Shown one piece after another: positions 49,306 to 59,965 of a DNA stretch of 64,000 nt. The position numbers and the translations under genes are program-made. Origin of the DNA: Coffea arabica (Eukaryota; Streptophyta; Magnoliopsida; Gentianales; Rubiaceae); NCBI RefSeq assembly GCF_036785885.1, contig NC_092320.1, positions 13,455,557-13,519,556 on the forward strand, read 5' to 3'. Each line of letters starts with the position of its first letter. The stretch's first letter is position 1. The notes under the pieces are model-generated. The model saw nothing but the letters and a program-made list of their open reading frames with translations, did not search any database and was not told the DNA's origin.

Positions 49306-50940
49306 GGGCCTGTTTGGCACCATAGTTTTTTACCAAGTTTTTTAGCTACTAGTTTTTTAACAACTTTTGCTACAGGAACCCCAAAAAACTTTTCAAAGTT
49401 TTTTACCTACACACTTCAAAAATCTATACACAAAAAATTTCTCAAAAACTTTTCTTCCTTCCTCACCCAACCCACCACACCAGACACCGCCTCCACCACC
49501 TCTCCCGGCGCCGCCGGTAATCTCAAAAATATTTTTGAATTTTTGAGTCCCTCACCCTCAAAAATTTATTATATATATTTATTTAAACATATTATAAATA
49601 TTTTATTTTATTTAAAATATATTTTTATATATTTATATAAATAATATATACCATATAAATTAATATTAATATAAATATGTAATTATACATTTATATAAAT
49701 ATTATATATTTAATATACATAATACATAGTATATATATTACACATTTATGTATATATATTTATGTATATTTATATACAATTATATTATGTATTATGTATA
49801 ACATAATACATTTATACATAATATTAACACACAATATTAATTATACATTTATACATAATACTAATACATTTTTACATTTATATTAATTATATTAATACAT
49901 TTATACATAATATTATATATTTACTTATTTATAATATATTAATTTATATATTTATATAATATTCATTTATAATAATATACAATTATTATATTTGTAAATA
50001 TATTTATATTATGTATTATATATAATATAATACATTTATATATTTTTATATAACAATATAAATATATTTATTTATAAATGTATTATAAATGCATAAATAT
50101 ATATAAATATTTAAACAATAAAAATTACAAATTATAAACAATATTAATTATACATTTATACATTTATATTAATTATATTAATACAGTTATACAATCATCA
50201 TATATATTTATAAATTATAATTTTTACATTTATATAATATTCATTTATAATATATACATTTATATTAATTATACATTTATAATTATATGTATATTATGTA
50301 TTATTTATAATATAATACATTTATATATTTTTATATAAATATATAAATATATTTATTTATAAATGTATTATAAATGCATAAATGCATATAAATATTTGAA
50401 CAATAAAAATTATAAATTATAAACAATATTAATTATACATTTATACATAATATTAATACATTTATACATTTATATTAATTATATTAATACATTTATACAT
50501 AATCATCATATAAATTTATAAATTATAATTTATACATTTATATAATATTCATTTATAATTTATACATTTATATTAATTATACATTTATACATTTATAAAT
50601 ATATGTATATTACGTATTATATATAATATAATACATTTATATATTTTTATATAAATATATAAATATATAAATATATTTATTTCTAAATATTTATTAATAT
50701 ATTATAAATGCATAAATGTTTAAAAATATAAAAATTATAAATTATAAAATACTCAAAAATATGATTTAAAAATACCTCTAAAAATAATCCAAAAAACGTC
50801 TACAGTAACATTTCAAAAACTTCTACAAAAAAGTTTTTCACCTTACAAAAATTTCTACAAAATTTTTTCAAAAACTTCTACAGTGCACTACAGTAAAGTT
50901 TTAGACAAACTCCCAAAAAACTCAGGTTCCAAACAGGCCC
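49306..50940. mobile_element. TIR element (1.6 kb) with very AT-rich internal tandem array
   Basis: Perfect 12-bp inverted ends GGGCCTGTTTGG / CCAAACAGGCCC. They are followed inside by related 'gttttttac' and 'acttctacaaaa' blocks. A 3-bp GTA flanks both ends (49303-49305, 50941-50943), which would fit a PIF/Harbinger-like insertion, but hAT elements can look similar. From about 49560 to 50760 the sequence is almost only A and T. It consists of about three imperfect copies of a unit near 300 bp (marker 'tataatattcatttataat' at about 49957, 50233 and 50540). No coding frame. Confidence 0.75.
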
Positions 50941-51130
50941 GTAGTTTCTTATAATTAATGCCCAAGTTACTTGAGACGTTTAAACCAATATGCTCCATTA
51001 GGAGTTTGCACTCATCCTTCTTGCACGTAATTGTCAATACTAGACTATAGCAATTTTGGAATGGAAGTTTCTAGTGCTTATAAGCACATAAAAACAAAGA
51101 AACTCCTTACGTTAAGAGTAATAACAAAGC

Positions 51131-51380
51131 CTAGGATACAACAAAACCTTAACAAAACTCCCTCAGCCTAGTATATGAAAAAGTATCTGTAAATTACGTG
51201 TTGATTGAGTTTTATAGACCGGTGAAGAGAAAAGTTTGTTAACAAAGAAAACCCACATATCTCTTTCAATAAGAGTCACAAATATGATACAATAATAGGA
51301 ACAACCTATAAATTTTAAGTAACTACCTTATTAAATTAAAATCCATAGCAGTAAGATCTCTAAAATACGTAAACTAGTGA
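51131..51380 (+). repeat. Dispersed direct repeat, copy B
   Basis: Second copy of the repeat at 48150-48439, same orientation, about 3 kb away on the other side of the AT-rich TIR element. It ends about 20 bp before the TATA-like box of the tetraspanin gene. Confidence 0.75.
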
Positions 51381-51398
51381 TAAACTACTAACATTTTG

Positions 51399-51407
51399 TA
51401 TATAAAT
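51399..51407 (+). promoter_or_regulatory. Candidate TATA box of the tetraspanin-like gene
   Basis: TATATAAAT, about 310 bp upstream of the ATG. If used, the 5' leader would include the 5'-nucleotidase exon remnant. Confidence 0.4.
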
Positions 51408-51471
51408 GCGCTTTTGTACTTGCAATTGATGGCAATATGAACTAAGCTCATTCTCTTCGTCCATTTTCTGC

Positions 51472-51650
51472 AGGTATTTTTCTGTTCATCCTTTGCTAAT
51501 AAACTGATCAGTTCTTGTTCAGTTCTTCAATATTTCTTTTGCTTGTCCATTAGGAATGATTGGATCAACAAGATTCCTGGAGGAAGCTTTTTGATGCGGT
51601 GACTGCTGAAGCTCACAAGTCGCACTGCTATACTTCAGAACATCCATTGT
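51472..51650 (+). pseudogene. Displaced fragment of intron 8-exon 9 of the HAD 5'-nucleotidase gene
   Basis: 51554 to about 51648 matches exon 9 of the 5'-nucleotidase gene in this window (32770-32673, minus strand) at roughly 85 % by eye, including 'CAACAAGATTCCTGGAGG' and 'TATACTTCAGAACATCCATT'. Homology runs on into the preceding intron (the polypyrimidine stretch 'aatatttctttt...tgtccattag') and to a GTATTTTT word. The reading frame is broken at the second codon (GAA TGA). The acceptor TAG (51551-51553) and a CAG|GTATTT donor (51471-51476) survive, so an 80-bp 5' UTR intron for the tetraspanin transcript is conceivable (inference). Confidence 0.85.
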
Positions 51651-51719
51651 TTTTTCCCTCTTAATCACTTTCCCTCATAGCCATATCACCTCTGTCATTC
51701 TTCTGCATATTTGATTACC

Positions 51720-52403
51720 ATGGTCGAATTGAGAAACTTTCTGGCATTTTCTATTAAATTCGCCATTATGATATGGCTCGGCATCAGTTCCACAGCTAGT
51801 CTGATAGTCCAGTCAGTTCACGACCATTGCTGGAAACTTTCCAGCAAAGATCTGGTCATCATAGGTTTTCTAGCTGGCTGTCCGCTGGCCCTTCTGCTAT
51901 CCAGCAACCTCGCGTTGTTGTACATCAGAATGAACCACAGAAGGCGATTCGTCGCTACATTTTTATTTAATGTAGCTCTGGGATTAGCCTTTTTTGTCGC
52001 ACTTATTTTATTTCTCATTATGGTCGTTCCGACTGAGGAAACGTGGAAAGCCAAGTATGTCAATGAAGATGATCATATATGGCTTCCGATACAGACGTGT
52101 TTGGAACAACGGAATTTTTGCCGTTATTTCCCGGAAGTTGACGGCTGCTGTCAGAGGCCTTCAGATTGCAAAGGTCAGAAATCGACCCGGGAAGTTGACT
52201 GCTCAAAATGGCAATTCAAAAATCAAACCTCGTGCTACTCCTGTAAACGGTGCAAGTCTGCCATTTACTGTGGAATCAAACCTCAAGGGGGCACAGTAGA
52301 ACGAGCTTTGATAGTTTTTGCCGTTGCCGCGTTTTTTGTGGTGATTTTGCAGGTGGTGAAATTTTGGAAGGGCTGGGACGACATAGCAAGGGACGAGTGG
52401 TGA
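51720..52403 (+). CDS. Tetraspanin-like membrane protein
   Basis: Single-exon frame, 227 residues from the ATG in a good context (taccATGG). Hydrophobic spans lie at about residues 4-31, 45-70, 77-103 and 196-216, with a cysteine-rich loop (about 104-194) between the third and fourth. The loop carries a GCCQRPSDC motif (142-150), close to the plant tetraspanin GCCKPP signature, and ten cysteines. Tetraspanins organise plasma-membrane microdomains; no partner can be inferred. At 227 residues it is shorter than typical plant members (about 270-285), mainly because the large loop is reduced. There is no nearby gene of the same family. A fragment of another gene's exon lies 70 bp upstream. Confidence 0.8.
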   Translation: MVELRNFLAFSIKFAIMIWLGISSTASLIVQSVHDHCWKLSSKDLVIIGFLAGCPLALLLSSNLALLYIRMNHRRRFVATFLFNVALGLAFFVALILFLIMVVPTEETWKAKYVNEDDHIWLPIQTCLEQRNFCRYFPEVDGCCQRPSDCKGQKSTREVDCSKWQFKNQTSCYSCKRCKSAIYCGIKPQGGTVERALIVFAVAAFFVVILQVVKFWKGWDDIARDEW

Positions 52404-54056
52404 AATAATGTGTAGAATATTAAACCAACTAGTTTTGTATCCGTTCGTTGAATGAAAATTATTTAAAAATAATAAATTATTTAATGTAGTTCATAAAAAT
52501 ATTTGCATAAAATACAACTTAATGTACAATCTATTATAACCTTTCTTAAATACATTACTATGTGCACATTGTTATTCAAAAATAGTCTTATAATGTAAAT
52601 GTAAACATCTAATTTAGTGATTAATAATTCAAAAATGTAAAAAAAAAAAAAACATTCAATGATATGACAACATTCAAAAACTTGAAAATAAGTAAGATCA
52701 AATCTTGGTTGATCTTCCGTAAACAAAAGAATGGCCAACTCGTTACCAAAACATCAATTTTGGTACTTAATATAAATGGCTTAAAGGTTAATGTGAAAAG
52801 AAAAGAAACCGAATGAAGTATTAATAAAAGATCAGAATCCAGAATCAATCAAGTCATAGGAACACAGCAACCTTCTAAATCTGTGCACGGCTAATAGAAG
52901 CAAAACAAAAACATAAGAAGTATTTTGCTCTTACGTAAAAAACATAAAAAATCTAAATAGTCTGATGCATATTGCATGACGTGAACTGCTGTATGACAAT
53001 GAACTTGATGCCTTGCCATTTATGTAATCAATGACACATTCTTGTTCTTTAGAAACTTTCTACCAAAGTCTAAAAAAACATTGAAAACTGCACAAAATTT
53101 TTTTAACCCCAGGAACCTAGAAAATAAAAAAAAAATTAGTACATTGTTGAAGACAATTAATAAATTGTCAAAGGCAATTAAAAAATCGTGTGAAAACACA
53201 TAGTTTAAAAGGCCACTTTTAAATCACTAACCAAAAAGCAATATTCGTTCTACTTGAATTGAAGAGTGAATCCATAAATTGAAATAACAAATTAATTACA
53301 AAAACCTTGCCAGAAATAAAAACCAAACTGTAACTTTTGAAGACTTACTTAGAAAATTCAAATTCAACGACCTAACTATGAGGAAGGTGTAGGAAATTAC
53401 AGACCACATACAACGAGTATAAACAAAGTCCAAATGCGGTCCTTCAATTGAATGGAATAAAAACGAAGTTCCAAATCCGGTCCTTGCATTGAAGTAAAAA
53501 AAAAAAATTTCCAAAAAAATTGGTGGAAAAGTGTAAACATTTTCACTGCTTGATAAAGTGATGAGTAATAGATCGAGAACCATATATATGAGTAAAAATG
53601 TAGAGTATCTGCGATAGCGATAATCTAATATTTGAATTGATATTTCGAACTTTTGAGTTGAAGATGAGAGAGAGTTAAAAACATAATTCAAAATTATTTA
53701 TACTAATCCCCAGGAAATTTAGGCTTGACGATTAGGCTTAAGGAAAAAAAAGGTGAAAGAATGAAAGAAATAGTTATGGAAGGATTATCTAGAATTATAA
53801 AGGCAAGAGAAAAAAGAGGGATGAAATAACGTAGGTTATTAGGGGGTTAACTCATAAAGCACGTTGCACCTATTTGCCCTGTGGTTAAGCCACATAGGAA
53901 AGAGAAAATAAAAGGATAAGGATAAGTTGCAGTATTTTGTCATGAGCAATGGTATTAGTTAATTTGGGCTGCAAGATGATTAGCAACTAGATTGTTCTAA
54001 TATTTTACTAGGAGAAGGATTAAAAGAAGGAGAAGAGAAGAATAAATTCATAATAT
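52404..54056. other. Intergenic, 3' of the tetraspanin gene
   Basis: AT-rich. No gene or clear element recognised. The open frame at 53296-53691 (minus) is Phe/Leu-rich without family resemblance and is probably chance. Confidence 0.4.
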
Positions 54057-55008
54057 TGTGTTATATTCTAATTTAAAGAAGGAAAAGTAGAGAAACATGA
54101 ATTGGATAAAAAATTGATTTGGGAATATATATTTATATATATATATATATATATATAGGAGCGAACTAATTTTTGAAAACTTGCTTCTTGCTTCTTTCAA
54201 AAATAAAATAAAAAAGAAAAAAAGAAACTACATCTTGCTTACCGTGCAAGTCCATCTTGCTTCCGCCGCCATGCCATCATCAATTAGCTAACGCAGAATT
54301 AAAAAAATAATAATAAATAAATCAAGAAGGCATAGTAAGGAATGAACTAATTAATTGAACTAATGTAAATTGGAAGACCTTACATATGCATTGTGCATTC
54401 CCATGATCAAGATATTCATATGCAATCATTTTAGTATAAAATTAAACCTACATTAAAAAAAAAAGATCCGATAAATAAAGTAAATTAAGATGGCATGAAA
54501 AAAAAAGAATTTACCATACATTCATATAGTCAACAAAAATACCATGCAAAACCCATGCATTCTCAAAAATTATCTTGTACGCCTAAAAATCCTAACTTTT
54601 TTTATTCTTCTGTTTTGAGAAAATGTGGAATTAGCTACTCGCTCCATCCCTAGTTTTTATTTCAATTTGTCCCAAAATATTTGTTATGGTAAAATGGATG
54701 AATTAGCCTTAACTATTCCTTTGTACTCTACCGACAATTTTCAAGAAAAAGCACTTAAGTCGTAGTTGCCCAATAAATAATGTTAGAATTTTCATTTTGA
54801 TAGCTGTGCCTCTTTCAGAATTCTAAACAACTAACCAATTATTGAAATATAATTTAAAGGCAATAAGGGAATAGTTGCTTTGGTAACTGATGTGTAAACT
54901 TATGTAACTTTGACTGGTACATACAAAATGAAGAGGAGGGACGACAACTTTTTGCACTAAAAAGAATTCTCACTCAACCCGAGCAACTTTTGAGTATTTT
55001 TTTCTCAT

Positions 55009-55206
55009 ATGCCTAATCATGCGTCATGCAATCACTATAACATAAAACATCAACATTCTTCAACTGCATCCCTATTCTGGGTTGTTATGGAGCTGTTCAT
55101 TTTGTTATACAGCAACGATTTGTATAATTTGTTATTAAACGACAGGTTTATCAAGAAAAAACAGGAAGAAGCAGAATGTCCATTAACTAATGAAGATGAA
55201 ATATAG
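55009..55206 (+). CDS. Small conserved ORF, unit 1 (65 residues), uncertain
   Basis: Begins MPNHASCNHYN and ends LTNEDEI. It has a hydrophobic stretch (SLFWVVMELFILLY) and a Lys/Glu-rich tail. The sister ORF in unit 2 (58834-59043) keeps start, stop and frame despite a 12-base indel and several substitutions. In unit 3 the homologous sequence is frame-broken. No family recognised; it may be a chance frame. Confidence 0.3.
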   Translation: MPNHASCNHYNIKHQHSSTASLFWVVMELFILLYSNDLYNLLLNDRFIKKKQEEAECPLTNEDEI

Positions 55207-55979
55207 GAATTAAAAACCAATTTTTCAAAATCTACCAGGATTAAAAAAAAAAAAGAACAAATATTCAAAATCATGGATAGGAAAAAAATCGTAACTTGAA
55301 ACTACTAATATTTGGTTATGCAGGGTCAAGATTTGACATAATTAGAAAAAATCTAAATTTTATTTAGAGTCCACCTACAAAAAATTAACTATAAATCACA
55401 CATTTCTAAATAATAGACGCACATATAAAAATCTTTAAAATCGAGAAGGTGGGTTATCTATTAATATTTCACTCTGTCGCTTAAGTCGTATATTGTTTAG
55501 TATAGAATTTTCCTTCTATTTAACCGCGTGTAATGCTTTTCATCAACGACGAGCAGGCTTTTGTTTTGGAAAGATGAGGAATGCTAGATCCTTAAGTTCC
55601 CAAGAATCCCAACTTGATATATCGGCTTGAAGTAGCTAAACAAAAAATCTGTGGGAGAAGACTTGCACAGATGTTTGTGGGGTTCAAAGAGATTGATATT
55701 ACAGTAGATTGGAGATTTATAATGTAATATTTCTTATTTTCTCTTTCAGGGTATACCTTTCAAATCTTTTAGATCTATTGTTCACGTGACATGTCTACTG
55801 ATTTATTTTTTGTTATTGGTGCATATCTCATAAATGTAATTATGATTTTTATATATTAAAAAAAAAAGTGTGCTTAACTTCTCAAGTTTGGATTCTCATA
55901 ATTCAAACTAACTAGTTGACTTAATTGTTCCAAAATTTATTGTTGAAATTAATTGCTGACGGTGATCCTCAACTTTTTC

Positions 55980-55988
55980 TATTTAAAT
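55980..55988 (+). promoter_or_regulatory. Candidate TATA box, PMEI-like gene 1
   Basis: TATTTAAAT, about 145 bp upstream of the ATG and conserved at the same place in unit 2. A likely 5' UTR intron (donor ACTG|GTAAAG at about 56052, acceptor AAGCAG just before gaATGG) lies between. Confidence 0.5.
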
Positions 55989-56132
55989 GAAGAAGTCCAT
56001 ACACTTCTCACTGCATTCTTGGTTGGACAATTTTCTCTTCTACCTTGTACTGGTAAAGTATTCTCTTGTATACATCTTTTGTATATATGCCTAACGTTTG
56101 CCTAACGATTATCTTCTAAATATTAAGCAGGA

Positions 56133-56627
56133 ATGGCTTCCTTTGGTCGATTTTGCTTGTTCGCCTGGCTTTTGTGGGGAAACTTAGGAGTCCGAGGCGA
56201 TGACTCGGCGATCGTTGGTGTATGCAAAAAGATTGGCATGTATTATGATATGTGCTATGACTGCCTAAAGAGCAACCCACAAGAACCAGATTTTGCTGCC
56301 AAATCCATAATATGCGCCACTGATGCATATGTTATCCTCCGAAAATCAGCTTTCGATTTTTCGTTGAATTCTACTGGCCGCTTTCGGGAGGTGGCCCAAT
56401 TGTGTGTGGATCAATTTGACATAACTTTGGGTTACTGTAAAGCCGCGTTTAAAGCATGGAGATTGAAGCGAAAACTAGCCACCTTAGCATTTCTTCGCAG
56501 CGGTTTGGATTATTACTTCAAGTGCGTTAATCACGTCTTCGAACCCGTTCCAATTGAATATGTCGTACAATTAAATACTGCTAAAGATTTCAATGAGGTG
56601 TCACTTGAAATTGTCTCTCTACCATGA
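56133..56627 (+). CDS. Small secreted PMEI/invertase-inhibitor-like protein, copy 1
   Basis: 164 residues. The hydrophobic N-terminus (MASFGRFCLFAWLLWGNLG) followed by VRG-DD reads as a signal peptide cleaved near residue 22, so the protein should be secreted to the cell wall. It fits the four-helix pectin methylesterase/invertase inhibitor superfamily by its cysteine spacing: C31 and C41 nine residues apart, and C91 and C131 forty apart. The segments VCKKIGMYYDMCYDCL and LCVDQFDITLGYCKAAFKAW have the family's shape. Overall similarity is weak, so whether it inhibits PME, invertase or neither is unknown. Extra cysteines at 44, 61 and 102 are unusual. It differs from copy 2 at about 18 residues, mostly in the C-terminal 35. 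The ATG lies two bases after a probable 3' splice site. Confidence 0.8.
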   Translation: MASFGRFCLFAWLLWGNLGVRGDDSAIVGVCKKIGMYYDMCYDCLKSNPQEPDFAAKSIICATDAYVILRKSAFDFSLNSTGRFREVAQLCVDQFDITLGYCKAAFKAWRLKRKLATLAFLRSGLDYYFKCVNHVFEPVPIEYVVQLNTAKDFNEVSLEIVSLP

Positions 56628-57128
56628 TCGTAGTTTTGATCCAATTTTTGGATAGCTAATGTAAAATATATCATCTTAATCTTCATGGGCTTCAGTTGAT
56701 GGGTATTTTTCTTAATATATACTTGCTTACCGTTTTTATTCACTCTATGTTTATCCATGCTTCACAAAATAAATTATATATTGATTTTGATGGTATGAAG
56801 TCATCCATCCTTTCTTTTTTCATTTATCTTTGTGCACTATGAGAAATGATGCCATTTTCATTTATCTTCAGTGCGTTGTATTCTAATTTAAAGAAGGAAA
56901 AGTAGAGAAATATGAATTGGGTAAAAACTCGATTTGGTAACAATATTATATATATGTATATGTATATGTGTGTGTGTATGAGCGAGCTAATTTCTAAAAA
57001 CTCTTGCTTCTCTCAAAAAAAAAAAAAAAAGCCTTACATCTTGCTTACTGTGCAAGTCCATCTTGCTTCCATCGCCATGCCATAATCGATTAACTAATGC
57101 AGAATTTAAAATAAATGGATGAATAAAG

Positions 57129-57819
57129 TGTTGGGTTTTTTGGGCTCCCAACTTATGTAGAAAAGTCAAAAAATTAATGGGTAATTGTCTAAGCCCATTA
57201 AGGAGCTGCCCTACCTATTTATAGGTCAAATTAGGTTTATTGTTAAGGCAGAAAAAGTGAAAAACGCAGAAAAATTCTGGAGAAAAATTTCAGCAAGTTT
57301 CTGGTTTGAGCAGTTGCGGTAAATCACTTGATTGACATAGCAACCAACGTCTGATCGGCCTGAAATTTTAACTGAAGGTAGAGGACATCCACTTCTACAT
57401 TCTGACGGTGGGATCGGATTTGAACAGTTCAATCTTTAGTTATAAATTTTGGACTGCTGCTGTTTCTGATGAAGTTTTTCACAGCTTTTGCTCTTTATTT
57501 GGGATTTGGTGACTTTGTTGATTGTTTAAGACCATATCTCAATTGTGTACTTGCTGAAAGTTATACTCTACTTTTAATTGGTGATAGTGGAGTAATTTGT
57601 GGTGGGCTTAAGAGTCTCGTGGTTTTTCCTCTTCACATTGGAGAAGTTTTCCACGTAAAACTGTGTCTTCTTGTGGTTGATTTTTTTTGTGTTTGTGAGC
57701 TGATTTATCTTCCATTAGTTGCTGGATTTTGTCTTGTATTACGCTCCTAATCTGTTCTAACAAATTGGGGAGATTTTCGCTGTGTGTTGTGGTTATTCGA
57801 AACCCGATACCTCCCAACA
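57129..57819. mobile_element. Solo LTR
   Basis: 691 bp with inverted termini TGTTGGG...CCCAACA and a 5-bp target duplication TAAAG (57124-57128 and 57820-57824). Unit 1 has the uninterrupted equivalent (about 54310-54330). A TATA-like 'ctatttatagg' lies at about 57215. There is no internal region, so it is the product of LTR-LTR recombination. The open frames inside it are not genes. Confidence 0.9.
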
Positions 57820-58268
57820 TAAAGAAGGCATAGCAAAGAATGAACTAATTAACGGAACTAATATAAATAGGAAAATTGATTTAAAGGTGTTAGATGTTCA
57901 AATGCAATCCTTTCGGTACAAAATTAAACCTACATTAAAAGAAAGATCCAATAAATAAAGCAATTAAGAAAGTACGAAAAAAAGTAAGTACTTACCATAC
58001 ATTCATATAGTCAACAAAAATACCACGCTCAAATTTCATCTAGTACACCTAAAAAACCTAACTTTTTTTATCCTTCTGTTTTTTGAGAAAATATGGTATT
58101 AACTGCTCACTCCATCCCATTTTATGCATCCCAGTTTCCATTTCAATTTGTCCAAAAATATTTGTTTTGGCCAAATGGAAATGAATTAGCCCTAACAATT
58201 CTATTGTACCCTTCCGACAATTTTCATAAAAAAGCACTTAAGTCATAGTTGCCCAATAAATAATGTTA

Positions 58269-58597
58269 CTCCCTCCGTCCCACTTTGATAGTTCTGTTTT
58301 CTTTTTTCGTCTGTCCCAAATTGTAGTCCACTTTCCAATTGAAAAATGTAGTTGTATTTTAATTTTCCTAAATACCCTTATTTAATGTAAATTGTTGTTA
58401 CTATAAACCTATCCCATTTAATGAGGGTTGATTCTTTTTTTACCATCAATTCAAGTTCCCATAAAATTGTACTCTATTTAATGTGAGGCTATTTTAGGAA
58501 AATAGCAATCTAAATTTACTTTTCCAACAAAATTAACTATTTTTTTTTAAACTATGCGAAAAAAGAAACAGAACTATCAAAAGTGGGACGGAGGGAG
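58269..58597. mobile_element. Stowaway (Tc1/mariner-type) MITE
   Basis: 329 bp with the Stowaway terminal repeat CTCCCTCCGTCCCACTTT / inverse, and TA duplicated on each side (58267-58268, 58598-58599). The empty site with a single TA is visible in unit 1 (54784-54785). The site is also unoccupied in unit 3. Confidence 0.95.
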
Positions 58598-58833
58598 TAG
58601 AATTTTCATTTTTTTCGTTTTGATAGTTGTGCCTCTTTTTAGAATACTAAACAACTAACCAATTATTGAAATTTAATTTAAGGGCAATAAGGGAAATGGC
58701 AGCTTTGGTAACTAATGTGTAAACTTACCTAACTTTGACTGGAACATACAAAATGAGGAGGAGGGAGTACAACTTTTTTGTACTAAAAAGAATTCTGATT
58801 GAACCTTAGGAAATCTTTAATATTTTTTCTCAC

Positions 58834-59043
58834 ATGCCTAATCATGCGTCTGCTAATCAATATAACACAAAACATCAATATTCATCAACAATTGCATTGC
58901 ATGCGTCCCTATTCTGGATTTTTATGGAGCTGTTCATTTTGTTATATGGCAATGATTTATATAATTTATTATTAAACCAAAGGTTTATCAAGAAAAAACA
59001 GGAAGAAACAGAATGTTCATTAACTAATGAAGATGAAATATAG
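58834..59043 (+). CDS. Small conserved ORF, unit 2 (69 residues), uncertain
   Basis: Sister of the ORF at 55009-55206. Same MPNHAS start and LTNEDEI end, plus a four-residue insertion (ALHA region). Hydrophobic centre, charged tail. No family recognised. Confidence 0.3.
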   Translation: MPNHASANQYNTKHQYSSTIALHASLFWIFMELFILLYGNDLYNLLLNQRFIKKKQEETECSLTNEDEI

Positions 59044-59815
59044 GAATTAAAAATCAAAATTTCAAAATCGACCAGGATAAAAAAAAAAAACAAAAATTCA
59101 AAATCATGGATAGGAAAAAAATTGTAACTTGAAACTACTAATATTTGGTTATGCAGGGTCAAGATTTGACATAATTAGGAAAAAAATCTAATTTTATTTA
59201 CAGCCCACCTACAAAAAATAACTATAAATCACACATTTCTAAATAATAGATACACATAAAAATCTTTAAAATCGAGAAGGTGAGTTATTTATTAATATTT
59301 CATTCTGTCGCTTAAGTCGTATATTGTTTAGTATAGAATTTTCCTTCTATTTAACCGCGTGTAACACTTGTCATCAACGACGAGTAGGCTTTTTGTTTTG
59401 GAAAGATGAGGAATGCTAGATCCTTAAGTTCCCAAGAATCCCAACTTATAATATATAAAGTAGCTAAGCAACAAAATTTGTGGGAGAAGACTCGTACATA
59501 TTTTGGTGGGGTTCAAAGAAATTGATATCATCATTTACAATAGATTGGAGGTTCATCATATAATATTTCTTATTTTCTCTTATAGGGTATATCTTTCAAA
59601 TCCTTTAGATCTATTGTTCAGGTGACAAGTCTAGTGATTTATTTTTTGTTATTAGTGCAGATCTCATAAATGTAATTATGATTTTTATTTAAAAAAAAAG
59701 GTGCGCGTAACTTCACCAAGTTTGGATTCTCGTAATTCAAACTAATACTAGTTGACTTAATTGGTCCAAAATTTATTGTTGAAATTAATTGCTGACGGTG
59801 ATCCTCAACTTTTTC

Positions 59816-59824
59816 TATTTAAAT
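59816..59824 (+). promoter_or_regulatory. Candidate TATA box, PMEI-like gene 2
   Basis: TATTTAAAT at the same relative position as in unit 1. The same putative 5' UTR intron signals follow. Confidence 0.5.
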
Positions 59825-59965
59825 GAAGAAGTCCATACACTTCTCACTGCATTCTTGGTTGGACAATTTTCTCTTCTACCTTGTACTGGTAAAGTACTCT
59901 CTTGTATACATCTTTTGTATATATGCCTAACGTTTGCCTAACGATTATCTAAATATTAAGCAGGA

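Larger units (their letters stand above)
54057..56872 (+). repeat. Tandem segment, unit 1 (carries PMEI-like gene 1)
   Basis: Homologous along its length to 56873-60640. Shared landmarks in order are 'ttctaatttaaagaaggaaaag', 'cttaccgtgcaagtccatcttgc', the small ORF, 'ttaagtcgtatattgtttag', the PMEI-like gene and its 3' end. It lacks the solo LTR and Stowaway insertions found in unit 2. Confidence 0.85.

Noticed and set aside
51711-51719. Upstream start for the tetraspanin frame
   Set aside because: The in-frame codon is TTG, not ATG. The ATG at 51720 has a good context and sits just before the first membrane span.
53296-53691. 131-residue open frame on the minus strand
   Set aside because: Phe/Leu/Ser-rich translation of AT-rich DNA with no family resemblance, no splice context and no duplicate under constraint. 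Probably chance.
54640-54945. Older Stowaway-like element ('ctccatccc' ... 'ggagggac') in unit 1, also in units 2 and 3
   Set aside because: Termini are too degenerate to pair with confidence. Kept as part of the array units.
57469-57750. 93-residue open frame on the plus strand
   Set aside because: Lies wholly inside the solo LTR and has no retrotransposon protein motif.
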